Part shown: positions 5,580 to 12,959 of the stretch, piece by piece
Numbering within the stretch: position 1 is the stretch's first letter
Layout: each line of letters opens with the position of its first letter
Assembly: GCA_934670175.1 (NCBI GenBank)
Contig: CAKUOX010000057.1
Coordinates: 1 to 15,371, forward strand
Length of the DNA: 15,371 nt
DNA from: an uncultured Clostridia bacterium
Lineage (GTDB): Bacteria > Bacillota > Clostridia > Christensenellales > Aristaeellaceae
Direction of reading: 5' to 3'
Notes under the pieces: model-generated
Told to the model about the DNA's origin: nothing
Seen by the model: only the letters and a program-made list of their open reading frames with translations
Database searches by the model: none
Position numbers and translations under genes: made by a program

Positions 5580-6617
5580 ATGACCGGCAGATTATCCTTT
5601 GCATCCGATTACATGGAGGGCGCGCATCCGTCTATTCTTGAACGGCTGGCGGAAACGAATTATCTTAAAACGTCGGGCTACGGTCTGGATGAATACTGTG
5701 ACGCCGCGAGGGCGAAGATCCGCGCCGCTTGCGGTGCGCCGGACGCAGATGTCTTCTTTCTGGTGGGCGGTACGCAGACAAACGCGACCGTGATCGATGC
5801 GCTGCTAAAAAGCTATCAGGGCGTCATTGCGGCGGATACCGGACACATCGCCGTGCACGAGGCCGGCGCCATTGAATTTGGCGGCCACAAGGTGCTGACA
5901 CTGCCGAACCAGAACGGCAAGATCGCCGCCGCGCAGATCGAGGCGTACCTGAACGCCTACCTGAACGACGCGACCCGCGACCATACGGTCATGCCGGGCA
6001 TGGTATATATTTCCCACCCCACCGAATACGGCACGCTCTATTCGCGCGCAGAGCTCGCCGCCATCAGCGCCGCGTGCCATAAGCATGGCATCGCGCTGTA
6101 TCTAGACGGCGCGCGCCTGGCCTATGCGCTGGCGTGCCCTGAAAACGACGTGACCCTCAATGATCTTGCCGAGCTGTGCGATGTATTCTACATCGGCGGC
6201 ACGAAATGCGGCGCGCTGTTTGGAGAGGCTGTCGTGGCAAAGCACGGCCTGCTGCCGCATTTTTTCACCATCATCAAGCAGCACGGCGCGCTGCTGGCCA
6301 AGGGCTGGCTGCTGGGGCTGCAATTCGACGCGCTCTTTACCGACGGACGCTACGAAAGCATCGGTCAAAACGCGATTCGAACCGCCGATCAGCTTCGCAA
6401 TGCACTGCGGCGGCACGGGTTTGAGCTGTGCTTCGACGCGCCCGCCAATCAAGTCTTTTGCGTCATGGATGACGCGCGCCTCGCGCAGCTTGCCCAGCAG
6501 GTGGAATTCAGTGTATGGGAAAGGCTAAGCGATGGGCGCAGCATCGTCCGCTTCGTCACCAGCTGGGCGACGCGCATGGCGGATGTAGAGGCGCTGGATC
6601 GGCTGCTGGGTGCATGA
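5580..6617 (+). CDS. Threonine-aldolase-like PLP enzyme (Beta_elim_lyase family)
   Basis: A fold-type I PLP enzyme of 345 residues. Family blocks are EGAHPSILE (13-21), GGTQTN (63-68) for cofactor phosphate binding, a ring-stacking histidine at H93, LDGAR (175-179) with D176 for the pyridine nitrogen, and GGTKCG (206-211) with Schiff-base lysine K209. The closest familiar activity is low-specificity L-threonine aldolase, but the PF01212 family also holds tyrosine phenol-lyase and tryptophanase. I chose 5580 because homologues begin shortly before the D-Y-x-E-G-A-H-P block and AAGGG lies 9 nt upstream. In-frame ATGs at 5535 (overlapping the tyrA stop) and 5550 (GGAG 7 nt upstream) are alternatives. 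It is the last gene of the tyrosine-attenuated operon, which raises the possibility of a role in aromatic or hydroxy-amino-acid metabolism. Confidence 0.88.
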   Translation: MTGRLSFASDYMEGAHPSILERLAETNYLKTSGYGLDEYCDAARAKIRAACGAPDADVFFLVGGTQTNATVIDALLKSYQGVIAADTGHIAVHEAGAIEFGGHKVLTLPNQNGKIAAAQIEAYLNAYLNDATRDHTVMPGMVYISHPTEYGTLYSRAELAAISAACHKHGIALYLDGARLAYALACPENDVTLNDLAELCDVFYIGGTKCGALFGEAVVAKHGLLPHFFTIIKQHGALLAKGWLLGLQFDALFTDGRYESIGQNAIRTADQLRNALRRHGFELCFDAPANQVFCVMDDARLAQLAQQVEFSVWERLSDGRSIVRFVTSWATRMADVEALDRLLGA

Positions 6618-6666
6618 CATTGCCCATTCCCCCGATCGGAGGAATGGAATTAACAGAGTTTTGAGC

Positions 6667-6704
6667 GTCGGCGGCGCCTGCAAAGGGGCGCCGCCGACTT
6701 TTTT
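6667..6704 (+). terminator. Terminator of the aroF operon
   Basis: A perfect 12-bp GC-rich stem, arms 6667-6678 and 6687-6698, with an 8-nt loop, followed by six T residues (6699-6704). The T tract runs into the stop codon of the convergent MFS gene. No T tract exists on the other side, so it serves the plus-strand operon. Confidence 0.95.
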
Positions 6705-7794
6705 ACAGCGCTTCAAACAGCCAGCCGAGCGCGGGCGAAAGCCCGATCATCACCAGTGAAAAGCTCAGCGAGGCGACGGAGATCAGCGTGGCGCGCTGTG
6801 CCGACGGCACCGCTTCGTTCAGCCGCACATCGGTGCAGACCTCCAGCAAATCGTCCAGCAACGCCGCGCAAAAGCCGCAGCTCAGCATCAGATACCAGCT
6901 GTGCAGCAGCGAAAGCGCGGTGCAGAGCAGCGTGCCCGCAGCGGTCAGCAGCCATACGCGGCGATAGCGCCAGCTCCGCAGCCCCGCCGCGAATCGCGCG
7001 CCCACCGCGCCGCCCATGCCGATCACAAACAGCGCCGGGTCGATCAGCCCGTCCGGCATGCCCGCGCCCGTGAGCCGTGCCTGCAGAAAGAAGCGCAGCA
7101 GCGTGGCGAGCGCGCCCACAGCGGCGTTCAGCAGGATCAGGCGCACCACCCGCGCATCGCCAAGCAGAAAGCGCAGGCTCTCCCGCACGCACGCGGTCAA
7201 TCGCGCGCGCACGCCTTCGCCGCTCGAAGCGGGGCGCGTTTCGCGCAGGCGCAGCGCCAGCACGAGTGCAGCCGCGCCGAGCGCCGCGTCCAACAGGTAG
7301 GCCCTCCGATAGCCTATCAGCAGCGCCAGTCCCGCGCAAAGCATCGCCGAGGCGCCGGATACGCGATAGATCATCAGATCCGTTCCCGAATAGACGGCAT
7401 ATTCATCCGCGCGTCCGGCGTCGTTCAGGCTCTCATAGGCCAGCGCCTCCCGCGTGCCGGAGGCAAAATTGTAGCTCATCGCCGAAAACACCATGGCCGC
7501 CAGCACGCCCGCCATGGAATCAAACGCCAGCATCAGCAGCGCAGACAGTATGCCGCAAATCTGGCCGATCGCCAGCGTGCGCCTGCGGCCGAACACGTCG
7601 GCGGCAATGCCCGAGGGCAGCTCGCAGACCAGGCTCGTCAGGTGAAACGCGCCCTCCGCCAGGCCGATCTGCATCAGTGAAAAGCCTCTGGCGGCCAGCA
7701 GCGCCACCCACGACGCGCCCGCTAGCTGAAAAGAAGTCAATCCCGTAAATCCGTAAAGCCGCCTGATCTGAGCGGGCATCCTTTGTTTGGACAT
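6703..7794 (-). CDS. Major facilitator superfamily transporter
   Basis: A 363-residue, strongly hydrophobic protein with the 10-12 helices of MFS carriers. The cytoplasmic loop between helices 2 and 3 carries the MFS motif A variant GIAADVFGRRRT (62-73). A basic, polar central loop (after the helix-6 region, near RETRPASSGEGVRARL) separates the two halves. The substrate cannot be predicted; the overall look is that of drug-efflux or uncharacterised permeases. The frame is open further upstream, but GGAGG followed by 7 nt places the start at the ATG at 7794. It is convergent with the aroF operon and is not obviously linked to the AraC gene upstream, which ends in its own terminator. Confidence 0.88.
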   Translation of the reverse strand: MSKQRMPAQIRRLYGFTGLTSFQLAGASWVALLAARGFSLMQIGLAEGAFHLTSLVCELPSGIAADVFGRRRTLAIGQICGILSALLMLAFDSMAGVLAAMVFSAMSYNFASGTREALAYESLNDAGRADEYAVYSGTDLMIYRVSGASAMLCAGLALLIGYRRAYLLDAALGAAALVLALRLRETRPASSGEGVRARLTACVRESLRFLLGDARVVRLILLNAAVGALATLLRFFLQARLTGAGMPDGLIDPALFVIGMGGAVGARFAAGLRSWRYRRVWLLTAAGTLLCTALSLLHSWYLMLSCGFCAALLDDLLEVCTDVRLNEAVPSAQRATLISVASLSFSLVMIGLSPALGWLFEAL

Positions 7795-7819
7795 AAAAAA
7801 TCCTCCTTCAAGAGCTATG

Positions 7820-7832
7820 CTATGACTCATAG
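7820..7832. promoter_or_regulatory. Palindrome upstream of the MFS gene, possible operator
   Basis: CTATGACTCATAG is a perfect inverted repeat of 6-bp arms around one central base. It lies about 26 nt upstream of the MFS start codon, where a repressor could act. No convincing -35/-10 pair was seen nearby on the minus strand, so the link to the promoter is unproven. Confidence 0.35.
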
Positions 7833-7893
7833 AAAGGAGGAAGTAAAAGCGCTCGTTTTGCAATTCTCATTGCAGTTTCCGATCTGTTTTTCC

Positions 7894-7979
7894 AAAAAAG
7901 CGCGCACTTCCCCCACAAAAGGCAAAAATGTTGCCTTTTTGCAGGCGGACATTCAACATTCTCCAGCCCATAGCGCGCT
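7894..7979 (-). terminator. Composite terminator downstream of the AraC-type regulator
   Basis: On the minus strand, outer arms AGCGCGC (7979-7973) and GCGCGCT (7905-7899) enclose the region and are followed by T residues (six in the run from 7899 to 7894). Inside is a second 9-bp hairpin, arms 7917-7925 and 7931-7939, which has T tracts on both strands. Either stem could terminate the araC-type transcript. The 7795-8029 gap holds no recognisable gene. Confidence 0.6.
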
Positions 7980-8029
7980 CCTCTCTCCCGCCCATACGGG
8001 GAAAAAATCGGGTTCATTATACATCCATC

Positions 8030-8938
8030 TCATTCGTCTGTCAATTCCCGGCGCGCCGACCGATACACGCGCGGCGTGCAGCCGCAGCGCCGCCGAAACA
8101 GGCGATCCATATAGCCCGTGCTGACAAAGCCGCAGCTGCGCGCCACGGCATGAACGCTGTCCTGCGTTTCCGTCAGCAGCCTGCGCGCATGGCTGAGCCG
8201 CACATGGTTCAGATAGGCCACCGGCGTAGACTGCACGCCCACGCGGAAGCAGCGAAGCGCCTCGCTGGCGCTCACGGACGCGGCGTTCGCAATATCGCTC
8301 AGCGCGACGTGCTCGGCGAAGTGATCCTGTATATACTGTATCATCAGCTTCAGGCGCGCCTGTGTCGGATTGATCGTGCGCGGCTGCGGTCGGGTGCTTT
8401 CAAAGCGCCCCGCGTTTGCCCATAGCAGCCGCCAGATGTGCAGCGTGCGTTCCAGTGCCTCCAGCTCAAAGCCCTCTGTCTCGGCGCGCGCCGCCGCATA
8501 GAGCGCGTCAATTTGCGCAAGTATCTCGCGCTGCCAGCCGATTTCGGGCGAAAGCGGCTCAATGGCAGGCCCGCGCTCCAGCCATGGGCGCACATACCGC
8601 GCCTGGATCAGGCTGCCCTCCGGCGCGATCCATTCCGGCTGGAACAGAAAATTCGGTATGATGCCCTCCTGACGCGCCTCGAAGCGATGAATCACGCCGC
8701 TGTTGATGATCGCGCCCTCTCCCGCGCGGATCTCTAGGCGCTCGTTTCCGATCAATGCGCTGATCTGCCCGCGCTCCAGCGTGAACACCTCGATCTCGTT
8801 ATGCCAATGCCAGTCGATCACGCGCTTGTCGAAATCGCGAATATCGTCCAGATAAAAGGCAAAGGGGAATTCGGGCGTGCCATGGCTCAGCGTTTCGCGC
8901 AGCGCGTCGTCGGTTTGGATCATCGTGGTCTGCTTCAT
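8030..8938 (-). CDS. AraC-family transcriptional regulator with cupin sensor domain
   Basis: A 302-residue regulator. The N-terminal half is a cupin-type ligand-binding domain with the signature WHWHNEIE (43-50) and IINSGVIHRFEA (78-89), typical of AraC regulators that sense sugars or small metabolites. The C-terminal part (about 195-295) is the double helix-turn-helix DNA-binding domain, with ALSDIANAASVSASEALRCF (212-231) and the conserved second half VARSCGFVSTGYMDRLFRRRCGCTPRVYR. The frame is open much further upstream, but GGAGG 8 nt before the ATG at 8938 and the promoter at 8964-8993 fix the start. It is divergent from an MFS transporter, with two direct repeats between them, so that transporter is the likely target. 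Confidence 0.93.
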   Translation of the reverse strand: MKQTTMIQTDDALRETLSHGTPEFPFAFYLDDIRDFDKRVIDWHWHNEIEVFTLERGQISALIGNERLEIRAGEGAIINSGVIHRFEARQEGIIPNFLFQPEWIAPEGSLIQARYVRPWLERGPAIEPLSPEIGWQREILAQIDALYAAARAETEGFELEALERTLHIWRLLWANAGRFESTRPQPRTINPTQARLKLMIQYIQDHFAEHVALSDIANAASVSASEALRCFRVGVQSTPVAYLNHVRLSHARRLLTETQDSVHAVARSCGFVSTGYMDRLFRRRCGCTPRVYRSARRELTDE

Positions 8939-8957
8939 TTGGCCTTCCTCCCATCTG

Positions 8958-8996
8958 TGCGATATTGTACTACAATTATGCGATATTGTCCAACAA
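8958..8996. repeat. Two 18-bp direct repeats 21 bp apart, predicted AraC-type operator
   Basis: TGCGATATTGTACTACAA (8958-8975) and TGCGATATTGTCCAACAA (8979-8996) match at 16 of 18 positions, and their starts are exactly 21 bp apart, two helical turns. AraC-family regulators bind direct repeats at this spacing. Repeat 1 covers the minus -10 and repeat 2 covers the minus -35 of the regulator promoter, so binding should repress it. Repeat 2 ends at the -35 position of the plus-strand MFS promoter, as for class II activation. Confidence 0.75.
8964..8993 (-). promoter_or_regulatory. Promoter of the AraC-type regulator
   Basis: On the minus strand TTGGAC (8993-8988) and TACAAT (8969-8964) lie 18 bp apart. 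Both hexamers are embedded in the direct repeats. The start codon is about 25 nt downstream. Confidence 0.7.
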
Positions 8997-9011
8997 AATC
9001 CAGTCAATGAA

Positions 9012-9020
9012 TGATATAAT
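9012..9020 (+). promoter_or_regulatory. Promoter of the divergent MFS gene, extended -10 without a good -35
   Basis: TATAAT (9015-9020) is preceded by TGA, giving an extended -10. The 17-bp -35 position (8992-8997) reads AACAAA, a poor match, and overlaps repeat 2 of the putative operator. This is consistent with activator dependence. Confidence 0.65.
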
Positions 9021-9049
9021 GCAATTATGAAAAACAGGAGGGATGTCTC

Positions 9050-10225
9050 TTGAACTACAAGCCCACCGTGCGCGCCTGCTTTGTCGCCTACATCGTGCAG
9101 GCCACCGCCAATAACTTCGCCCCACTGCTTTTCCTGACGCTTCAGGCGCAGTATGGCATTCCGCTTTCGCAGATGACGCTGCTCATCGGCATCAATTTTG
9201 CGATTCAGCTGCTGGTGGACGGCGCGTCCGTATTCTTTGTGGATAAGATCGGCTATCGCGCTGCCGCCGTGATCGGACACGCCGCCTCGGCGCTCGGGCT
9301 GCTGGCGCTGGCAATCTTGCCCGGCTACCTGCCCTCACCGTTCGCGGGGCTGCTGATCGCGGTGTTCCTGTACGCGGTGGGCGGCGGCCTGCTGGAGGTC
9401 ATTGTCAGCCCCATCGTAGAGGCCTGTCCGTCTGAGCACAAGGCACAGACGATGAGCATACTGCACTCGTTCTACTGCTGGGGCAGCGCGGGCGTCATAC
9501 TGCTCTCCACGCTGTTCATGCTCGCCTTTGGCCGCGAGCGCTGGCCGATTCTGGCGGCGCTGTGGGCGATTCTGCCGCTCGTAAACGGCATCGCCTTCCT
9601 GCGCGTACCGCTCGCGCCGCTGATCGCCGAGGGCGAAACCGGTCTGAGTATACGCGAGCTGTTCTCCTCGCGCCTGTTCTGGATCATCATGCTGATGATG
9701 ATGTGCGCCGGCGCCAGCGAACAGGTGGTCAGCCAATGGGCGTCGACCTTTGCCGAGCAGGGACTCGGCGTATCCAAGGCCATCGGCGATCTTGCCGGCC
9801 CCACGATGTTCGCGCTGCTGATGGCGCTCTCCCGCCTGCTCTACGGCCGCTTCGGCCGAAAGCTGGATCTTGAAAAAACGATCCTGCTGTCGGGCGTGCT
9901 GTGCGTAGCGTCCTATTTGATTATTGGATTTACGCGCCTGCCGGTCTCCGGACTGATCGGCATGGGGCTGTGCGGCTTCGCCGTGGGCGTTTTCTGGCCG
10001 GGCACGTTCAGCACTGCTGCCGTCGCCATGCGCCGCGGCGGCACGGCCATGTTCGCGCTGATGGCGCTGGCGGGCGATTTCGGCTGCTCTGCCGGTCCCA
10101 CGCTCGCGGGCGCGATCGCCGGTCTGGCGGGCGATAATCTGCGCTTGGGCATACTCTGCTGCATCTGCTTTCCGGCGCTGCTGATCGTCGGCCTGTTCGC
10201 CCTGCGCAGGGCACTGAAAAAATAG
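9050..10225 (+). CDS. Major facilitator superfamily transporter, likely AraC-regulated
   Basis: A 391-residue carrier with about 12 hydrophobic helices. It has a degenerate motif A (FFVDKIGYRAA, 62-72) and the symmetric second-half copy LLYGRFGRKLDLEK. The general look recalls sugar or fucose-type MFS permeases, but the substrate is not readable. The start is TTG at 9050, with GGAGGG 7 nt upstream; an ATG at 9043 is in another frame. The divergent arrangement with a cupin-AraC regulator and the shared operator suggest induction by the transported compound or a derivative. A bidirectional terminator follows 11 nt after the stop codon. Confidence 0.9.
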   Translation: MNYKPTVRACFVAYIVQATANNFAPLLFLTLQAQYGIPLSQMTLLIGINFAIQLLVDGASVFFVDKIGYRAAAVIGHAASALGLLALAILPGYLPSPFAGLLIAVFLYAVGGGLLEVIVSPIVEACPSEHKAQTMSILHSFYCWGSAGVILLSTLFMLAFGRERWPILAALWAILPLVNGIAFLRVPLAPLIAEGETGLSIRELFSSRLFWIIMLMMMCAGASEQVVSQWASTFAEQGLGVSKAIGDLAGPTMFALLMALSRLLYGRFGRKLDLEKTILLSGVLCVASYLIIGFTRLPVSGLIGMGLCGFAVGVFWPGTFSTAAVAMRRGGTAMFALMALAGDFGCSAGPTLAGAIAGLAGDNLRLGILCCICFPALLIVGLFALRRALKK

Positions 10226-10236
10226 CGCATAGACAC

Positions 10237-10274
10237 AAAAAAGGAGCCGCCTCATCTGAGACAGCTCCTTTTTT
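10237..10274. terminator. Bidirectional terminator between convergent MFS and sugar operons
   Basis: Arms 10237-10253 and 10258-10274 give a 17-bp stem including six A-T pairs at the base, with a 4-nt loop. T runs therefore occur on both strands. In the minus-strand RNA two positions are G-U pairs, while in the plus-strand RNA they are A-C mismatches. It should thus work best for the minus-strand sugar operon. Confidence 0.93.
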
Positions 10275-10290
10275 GTACGCGCGAGTTCCT

Positions 10291-10977
10291 TCAGTTTTCA
10301 TCCAGAATATGATACTCGTTGCAGAGCGGGTGCAACGCGGGCTCGTCCTCTTCAATGTCGGCAAAGCGCGCGGTGGGCTCCAGGAAATAGTTGTCGGTAT
10401 TGTCGTCGTTGACCTTGGAGACCTCGCCGACCACCAGATCGCCCATGCCCGGCTTGGGCCCAAAGATGTGCGCGATGTGCGGCTTCAGGCTGATGCTGTT
10501 GCCGGGGTAAACCAGAATTTCCTCGCCCGCCTTGAAGACGCGTTCGATGCCGTCCATGAACACATGCACGTCGGTGTCGAGCTGCTCGCCTGCCTCGTTC
10601 GTGTTCCACAGATACACGGCCAACACGCCATTTGCGCGGTTGATGATGTCCTCGGTCTTAAACACATGGTAATGCTTGGGCAGGCGCTGGCCTTCCTTCA
10701 TTACGATGTACTTCTCGCAATAGGGCACGCCGACGTTCGCGTCGTTCATGTCGCCATTGCGCACGGTGTAGAGCACCGCGCCGACGGTGGAAAAATCGCC
10801 AGTGCCAAAGTCGGTAATGTCCCAGCCGAGCATGACCCTTTTAACGGTGTCCAGCTCGGTTCTGTGCGCCTTCCAGGTCTCCATGTCCCAATAGGCGTAG
10901 AGCGGCAGACGGATATTGTTTTTCTTCAAAAGCTCATCCGCCCACTTGACCGCAGCGTTGATCTCGGATCTCTTCAT
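10291..10977 (-). CDS. D-lyxose isomerase family sugar isomerase
   Basis: A 228-residue cupin-fold enzyme resembling the YdaE/D-lyxose ketol-isomerase family, which interconverts D-lyxose with D-xylulose and often D-mannose with D-fructose. The core KEGQRLPKHYHVFKTEDII (94-112) supplies the metal ligands in the pattern H102-x-H104 and E109, completed by H170 in KPHIAHIFGPKPG (166-178). The neighbouring block VLAVYLWNTNE (118-128) is typical of the family. A GTG start at 10998 would overlap the gene upstream; the ATG at 10977 lies one base after that gene's stop (TAATATG), with GGGAG about 9 nt ahead, so I chose it. It is the last gene of the sugar ABC operon, and probably feeds the imported aldose into the ketose pool. 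Confidence 0.9.
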   Translation of the reverse strand: MKRSEINAAVKWADELLKKNNIRLPLYAYWDMETWKAHRTELDTVKRVMLGWDITDFGTGDFSTVGAVLYTVRNGDMNDANVGVPYCEKYIVMKEGQRLPKHYHVFKTEDIINRANGVLAVYLWNTNEAGEQLDTDVHVFMDGIERVFKAGEEILVYPGNSISLKPHIAHIFGPKPGMGDLVVGEVSKVNDDNTDNYFLEPTARFADIEEDEPALHPLCNEYHILDEN

Positions 10978-10978
10978 A

Positions 10979-11326
10979 TTAATCGTCTCCCTTTTCACTC
11001 TTTAACAGCGCATAGACCTGCGGCAGGCTTTGCCAGAACGTTTCGCCCGGCAGCGGCTGCTGGCATTCGCCCGTCACGCGCAGCCATTCCTGATAGGCGG
11101 GATTCTCGTACAGCGCCGCATTGTCCATGGCTTCATCAACTTCATTATACTGAAAAAGGTAAGTTTGTCCAGCGATTTCCTTCACAAAAATTTCGCACTT
11201 CAGAAATCCATGCTGTCGGAGCAGATCGCGGATCTCCTCCGGCTGATTGTCATGCAATTCTATGTACTTCTCGAGCATGCCGGGCTTCACGCCGATGATG
11301 CAGCCCTGTTTCACGATTTTTGCCAC
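10979..11326 (-). CDS. L-rhamnose mutarotase (RhaM) family protein
   Basis: A 115-residue ferredoxin-like (dimeric alpha-beta) protein of the RhaM family, which interconverts alpha and beta anomers of sugars at C1. The conserved N-terminal block has YIELHDNQPEEI (21-32) with the catalytic-type H25. A central IAGQTYLFQYNEVDE (51-65) and the Trp-containing ENPAYQEWLRV (74-84) also fit the family. It starts at GTG (11326) with GGGGGAG 4 nt upstream. Its stop is one base from the isomerase start, so the two are probably translationally coupled. In this operon the sugar is unlikely to be rhamnose, because the partner isomerase is of the lyxose type; the anomer of the imported sugar is the likely substrate. 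Confidence 0.9.
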   Translation of the reverse strand: MAKIVKQGCIIGVKPGMLEKYIELHDNQPEEIRDLLRQHGFLKCEIFVKEIAGQTYLFQYNEVDEAMDNAALYENPAYQEWLRVTGECQQPLPGETFWQSLPQVYALLKSEKGDD

Positions 11327-11347
11327 GCGGCTCCCCCTTTTCTCCGA

Positions 11348-12862
11348 TCAGATGAACGATTTCGCGATCTCCGCGCTGATCTCCGCACCGGGGCGCGCGA
11401 ACAGCTCCTCGCCGCTGAGCTCATCCACGATCTGCTTATCCTTAAAAATCAGCATGCGCCGCGCCAGACTGATGATCTCGTTCATGTCGGATGAGATCAG
11501 AATAATGGCCTTGTTTTCATCCTTTGCCAAGCTCCAGATCAGCTCGTGAATATACTCCTTGGCGCCAATATCCACGCCGACAGTCGGTTCGTCGATCACC
11601 AGCACGTCGCAGCCGACGGAGAGCCACTTGGAAATGGCGACCTTTTGCTGGTTGCCGCCGGACAGGCTTGCGGCCTTCAGCTTCGCGGACGGCGTTTTGA
11701 TCTCGAGACGGCGAATGAATTTGGTGGCGTTTTCCTGCTCGCGATCCGTTCTGATCAGCGGCAGCAGCTTACTGACATAGAAGCTGTGCAGGCTGTTCAG
11801 GTTGATGTTCATGCTGATCGTATCGTCCAGGAACAGTCCCTCTTCCTTGCGGTTTTCAGTGATGTAGCCCATGCCATACCTGTGCAGGCCTTCGGCAAAG
11901 CTCCGAACGCGAATGGGCTTGCCATTGAGCAGCACCTCGCCGGAATCCATTTTGTCGATGCCGAGCACCGTTCGAGCAAGCTCGCTGCGGCCTGAGCCGA
12001 CCAGCCCGTAAAAGCCCAGTATCTCGCCGCGCCGCACCTGAAAGCTCAGATCCTTAAAGCCGTGCAGGCGGGACGTAATGCCGCGCGCCTCCAGCGCGAC
12101 CGGATTGTTCTGCGCGTCCAGCCGGCCGCGGTAATGGATGTTAGATTCGCGCCCGATCATCATTTTGATGATCTGCTGGCGCGTCAGCTCGCGCGTTTCG
12201 CCGGTGCCGATATAGCGCCCATCGCGAAATACCGTCACCTTATCGCAGATTTCCATGACCTCCTCCAGCTTATGAGACACGAAGATCATGATAACGCCCT
12301 GCTTCTTCAGCTCGCGCACGAGCCGGAACAGCGTCTCCGCCTCATACTGCGTCAGGCTCGACGTGGGTTCATCGAGCATCAGCACCTTCGCGTTTGCCGA
12401 GAGCGCCTTGGCGATCTGGATCAGCTGCTTATGCGCGGCGCTCAGCTTGCGAACCGGCGTTTTGGGATCGAAATCCAGGCCTACCATGTCCATATACCTG
12501 CGCGCCAGCTCGTTAATCCTGCTCCAGCTCACAAAGCCCAGCTTCGTAAACTGATCCATTTTGTCCAGCACGATATTTTCGGCAATACTGCTTTCCGGAA
12601 TCAGATTGATCTCCTGATTGACGATGCTGATGCCGTTGTGGATCGCATCGTTGTAATCGCGCAGCCGAAGGCGCTTGCCATTCAGAAGCACTTCGCCCTG
12701 ATCGGCATGATATATGCCGCACACGATTTTCATCAGCGTGGATTTGCCCGCGCCATTCTCGCCGAGGATGGCGTGAATCTCGCCCTCGTAAAACTGCACG
12801 GATACATCCTGCAGCGCCTTCACGCCGCCGAACGATTTGGAAATGTTTTTAAGCTCCAGCAT
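11348..12862 (-). CDS. Sugar ABC transporter ATP-binding protein, two nucleotide-binding domains (RbsA/MglA type)
   Basis: A 504-residue fused double ATPase that energises carbohydrate uptake. Domain 1 has Walker A GENGAGKST (34-42), signature LSAAHKQ (140-146, a degenerate LSGG as usual in this family) and Walker B LMLDEPT (161-167). Domain 2 has the usual degenerate Walker A GLVGSGRSE (286-294) lacking lysine, a canonical signature LSGGNQQK (400-407) and Walker B LVIDEPT (421-427). Its length matches RbsA/XylG/MglA. GGAGG lies 6 nt before the ATG. It follows the binding-protein gene after a 97-nt gap containing a strong hairpin, and is followed 21 nt later by the mutarotase gene. Confidence 0.96.
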   Translation of the reverse strand: MLELKNISKSFGGVKALQDVSVQFYEGEIHAILGENGAGKSTLMKIVCGIYHADQGEVLLNGKRLRLRDYNDAIHNGISIVNQEINLIPESSIAENIVLDKMDQFTKLGFVSWSRINELARRYMDMVGLDFDPKTPVRKLSAAHKQLIQIAKALSANAKVLMLDEPTSSLTQYEAETLFRLVRELKKQGVIMIFVSHKLEEVMEICDKVTVFRDGRYIGTGETRELTRQQIIKMMIGRESNIHYRGRLDAQNNPVALEARGITSRLHGFKDLSFQVRRGEILGFYGLVGSGRSELARTVLGIDKMDSGEVLLNGKPIRVRSFAEGLHRYGMGYITENRKEEGLFLDDTISMNINLNSLHSFYVSKLLPLIRTDREQENATKFIRRLEIKTPSAKLKAASLSGGNQQKVAISKWLSVGCDVLVIDEPTVGVDIGAKEYIHELIWSLAKDENKAIILISSDMNEIISLARRMLIFKDKQIVDELSGEELFARPGAEISAEIAKSFI

Positions 12863-12910
12863 ATTCTGCCTCCGATTTGAACTGGCGTCGCGCCGGTAAT
12901 GCGGCTGCGC

Positions 12911-12944
12911 GGTCGGGCGGCGGGATCCTCCCCGCCGCCCGATC
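12911..12944 (-). other. Strong intercistronic hairpin between binding-protein and ATPase genes
   Basis: Arms 12911-12924 and 12931-12944 form a 14-bp, almost entirely G-C stem around a 6-nt loop. No T tract follows on the minus strand, so it is not an intrinsic terminator. Its place just after the binding-protein stop suggests a 3' stabilising or processing element that lets the binding protein be made in excess over the ATPase, as known for other binding-protein operons. Confidence 0.75.
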
Positions 12945-12959
12945 AGACCGATGACCCCG

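Noticed and set aside
6901..7748. Plus-strand frames rich in Arg, Ala and Gln opposite the left MFS gene
   Set aside because: They show the low-complexity composition typical of GC-rich antisense and lack ribosome sites.
8939..9280. N-terminal extension of the AraC-type regulator
   Set aside because: The extension covers the promoter, the operator repeats and the start of the divergent MFS gene. GGAGG precedes the ATG at 8938.
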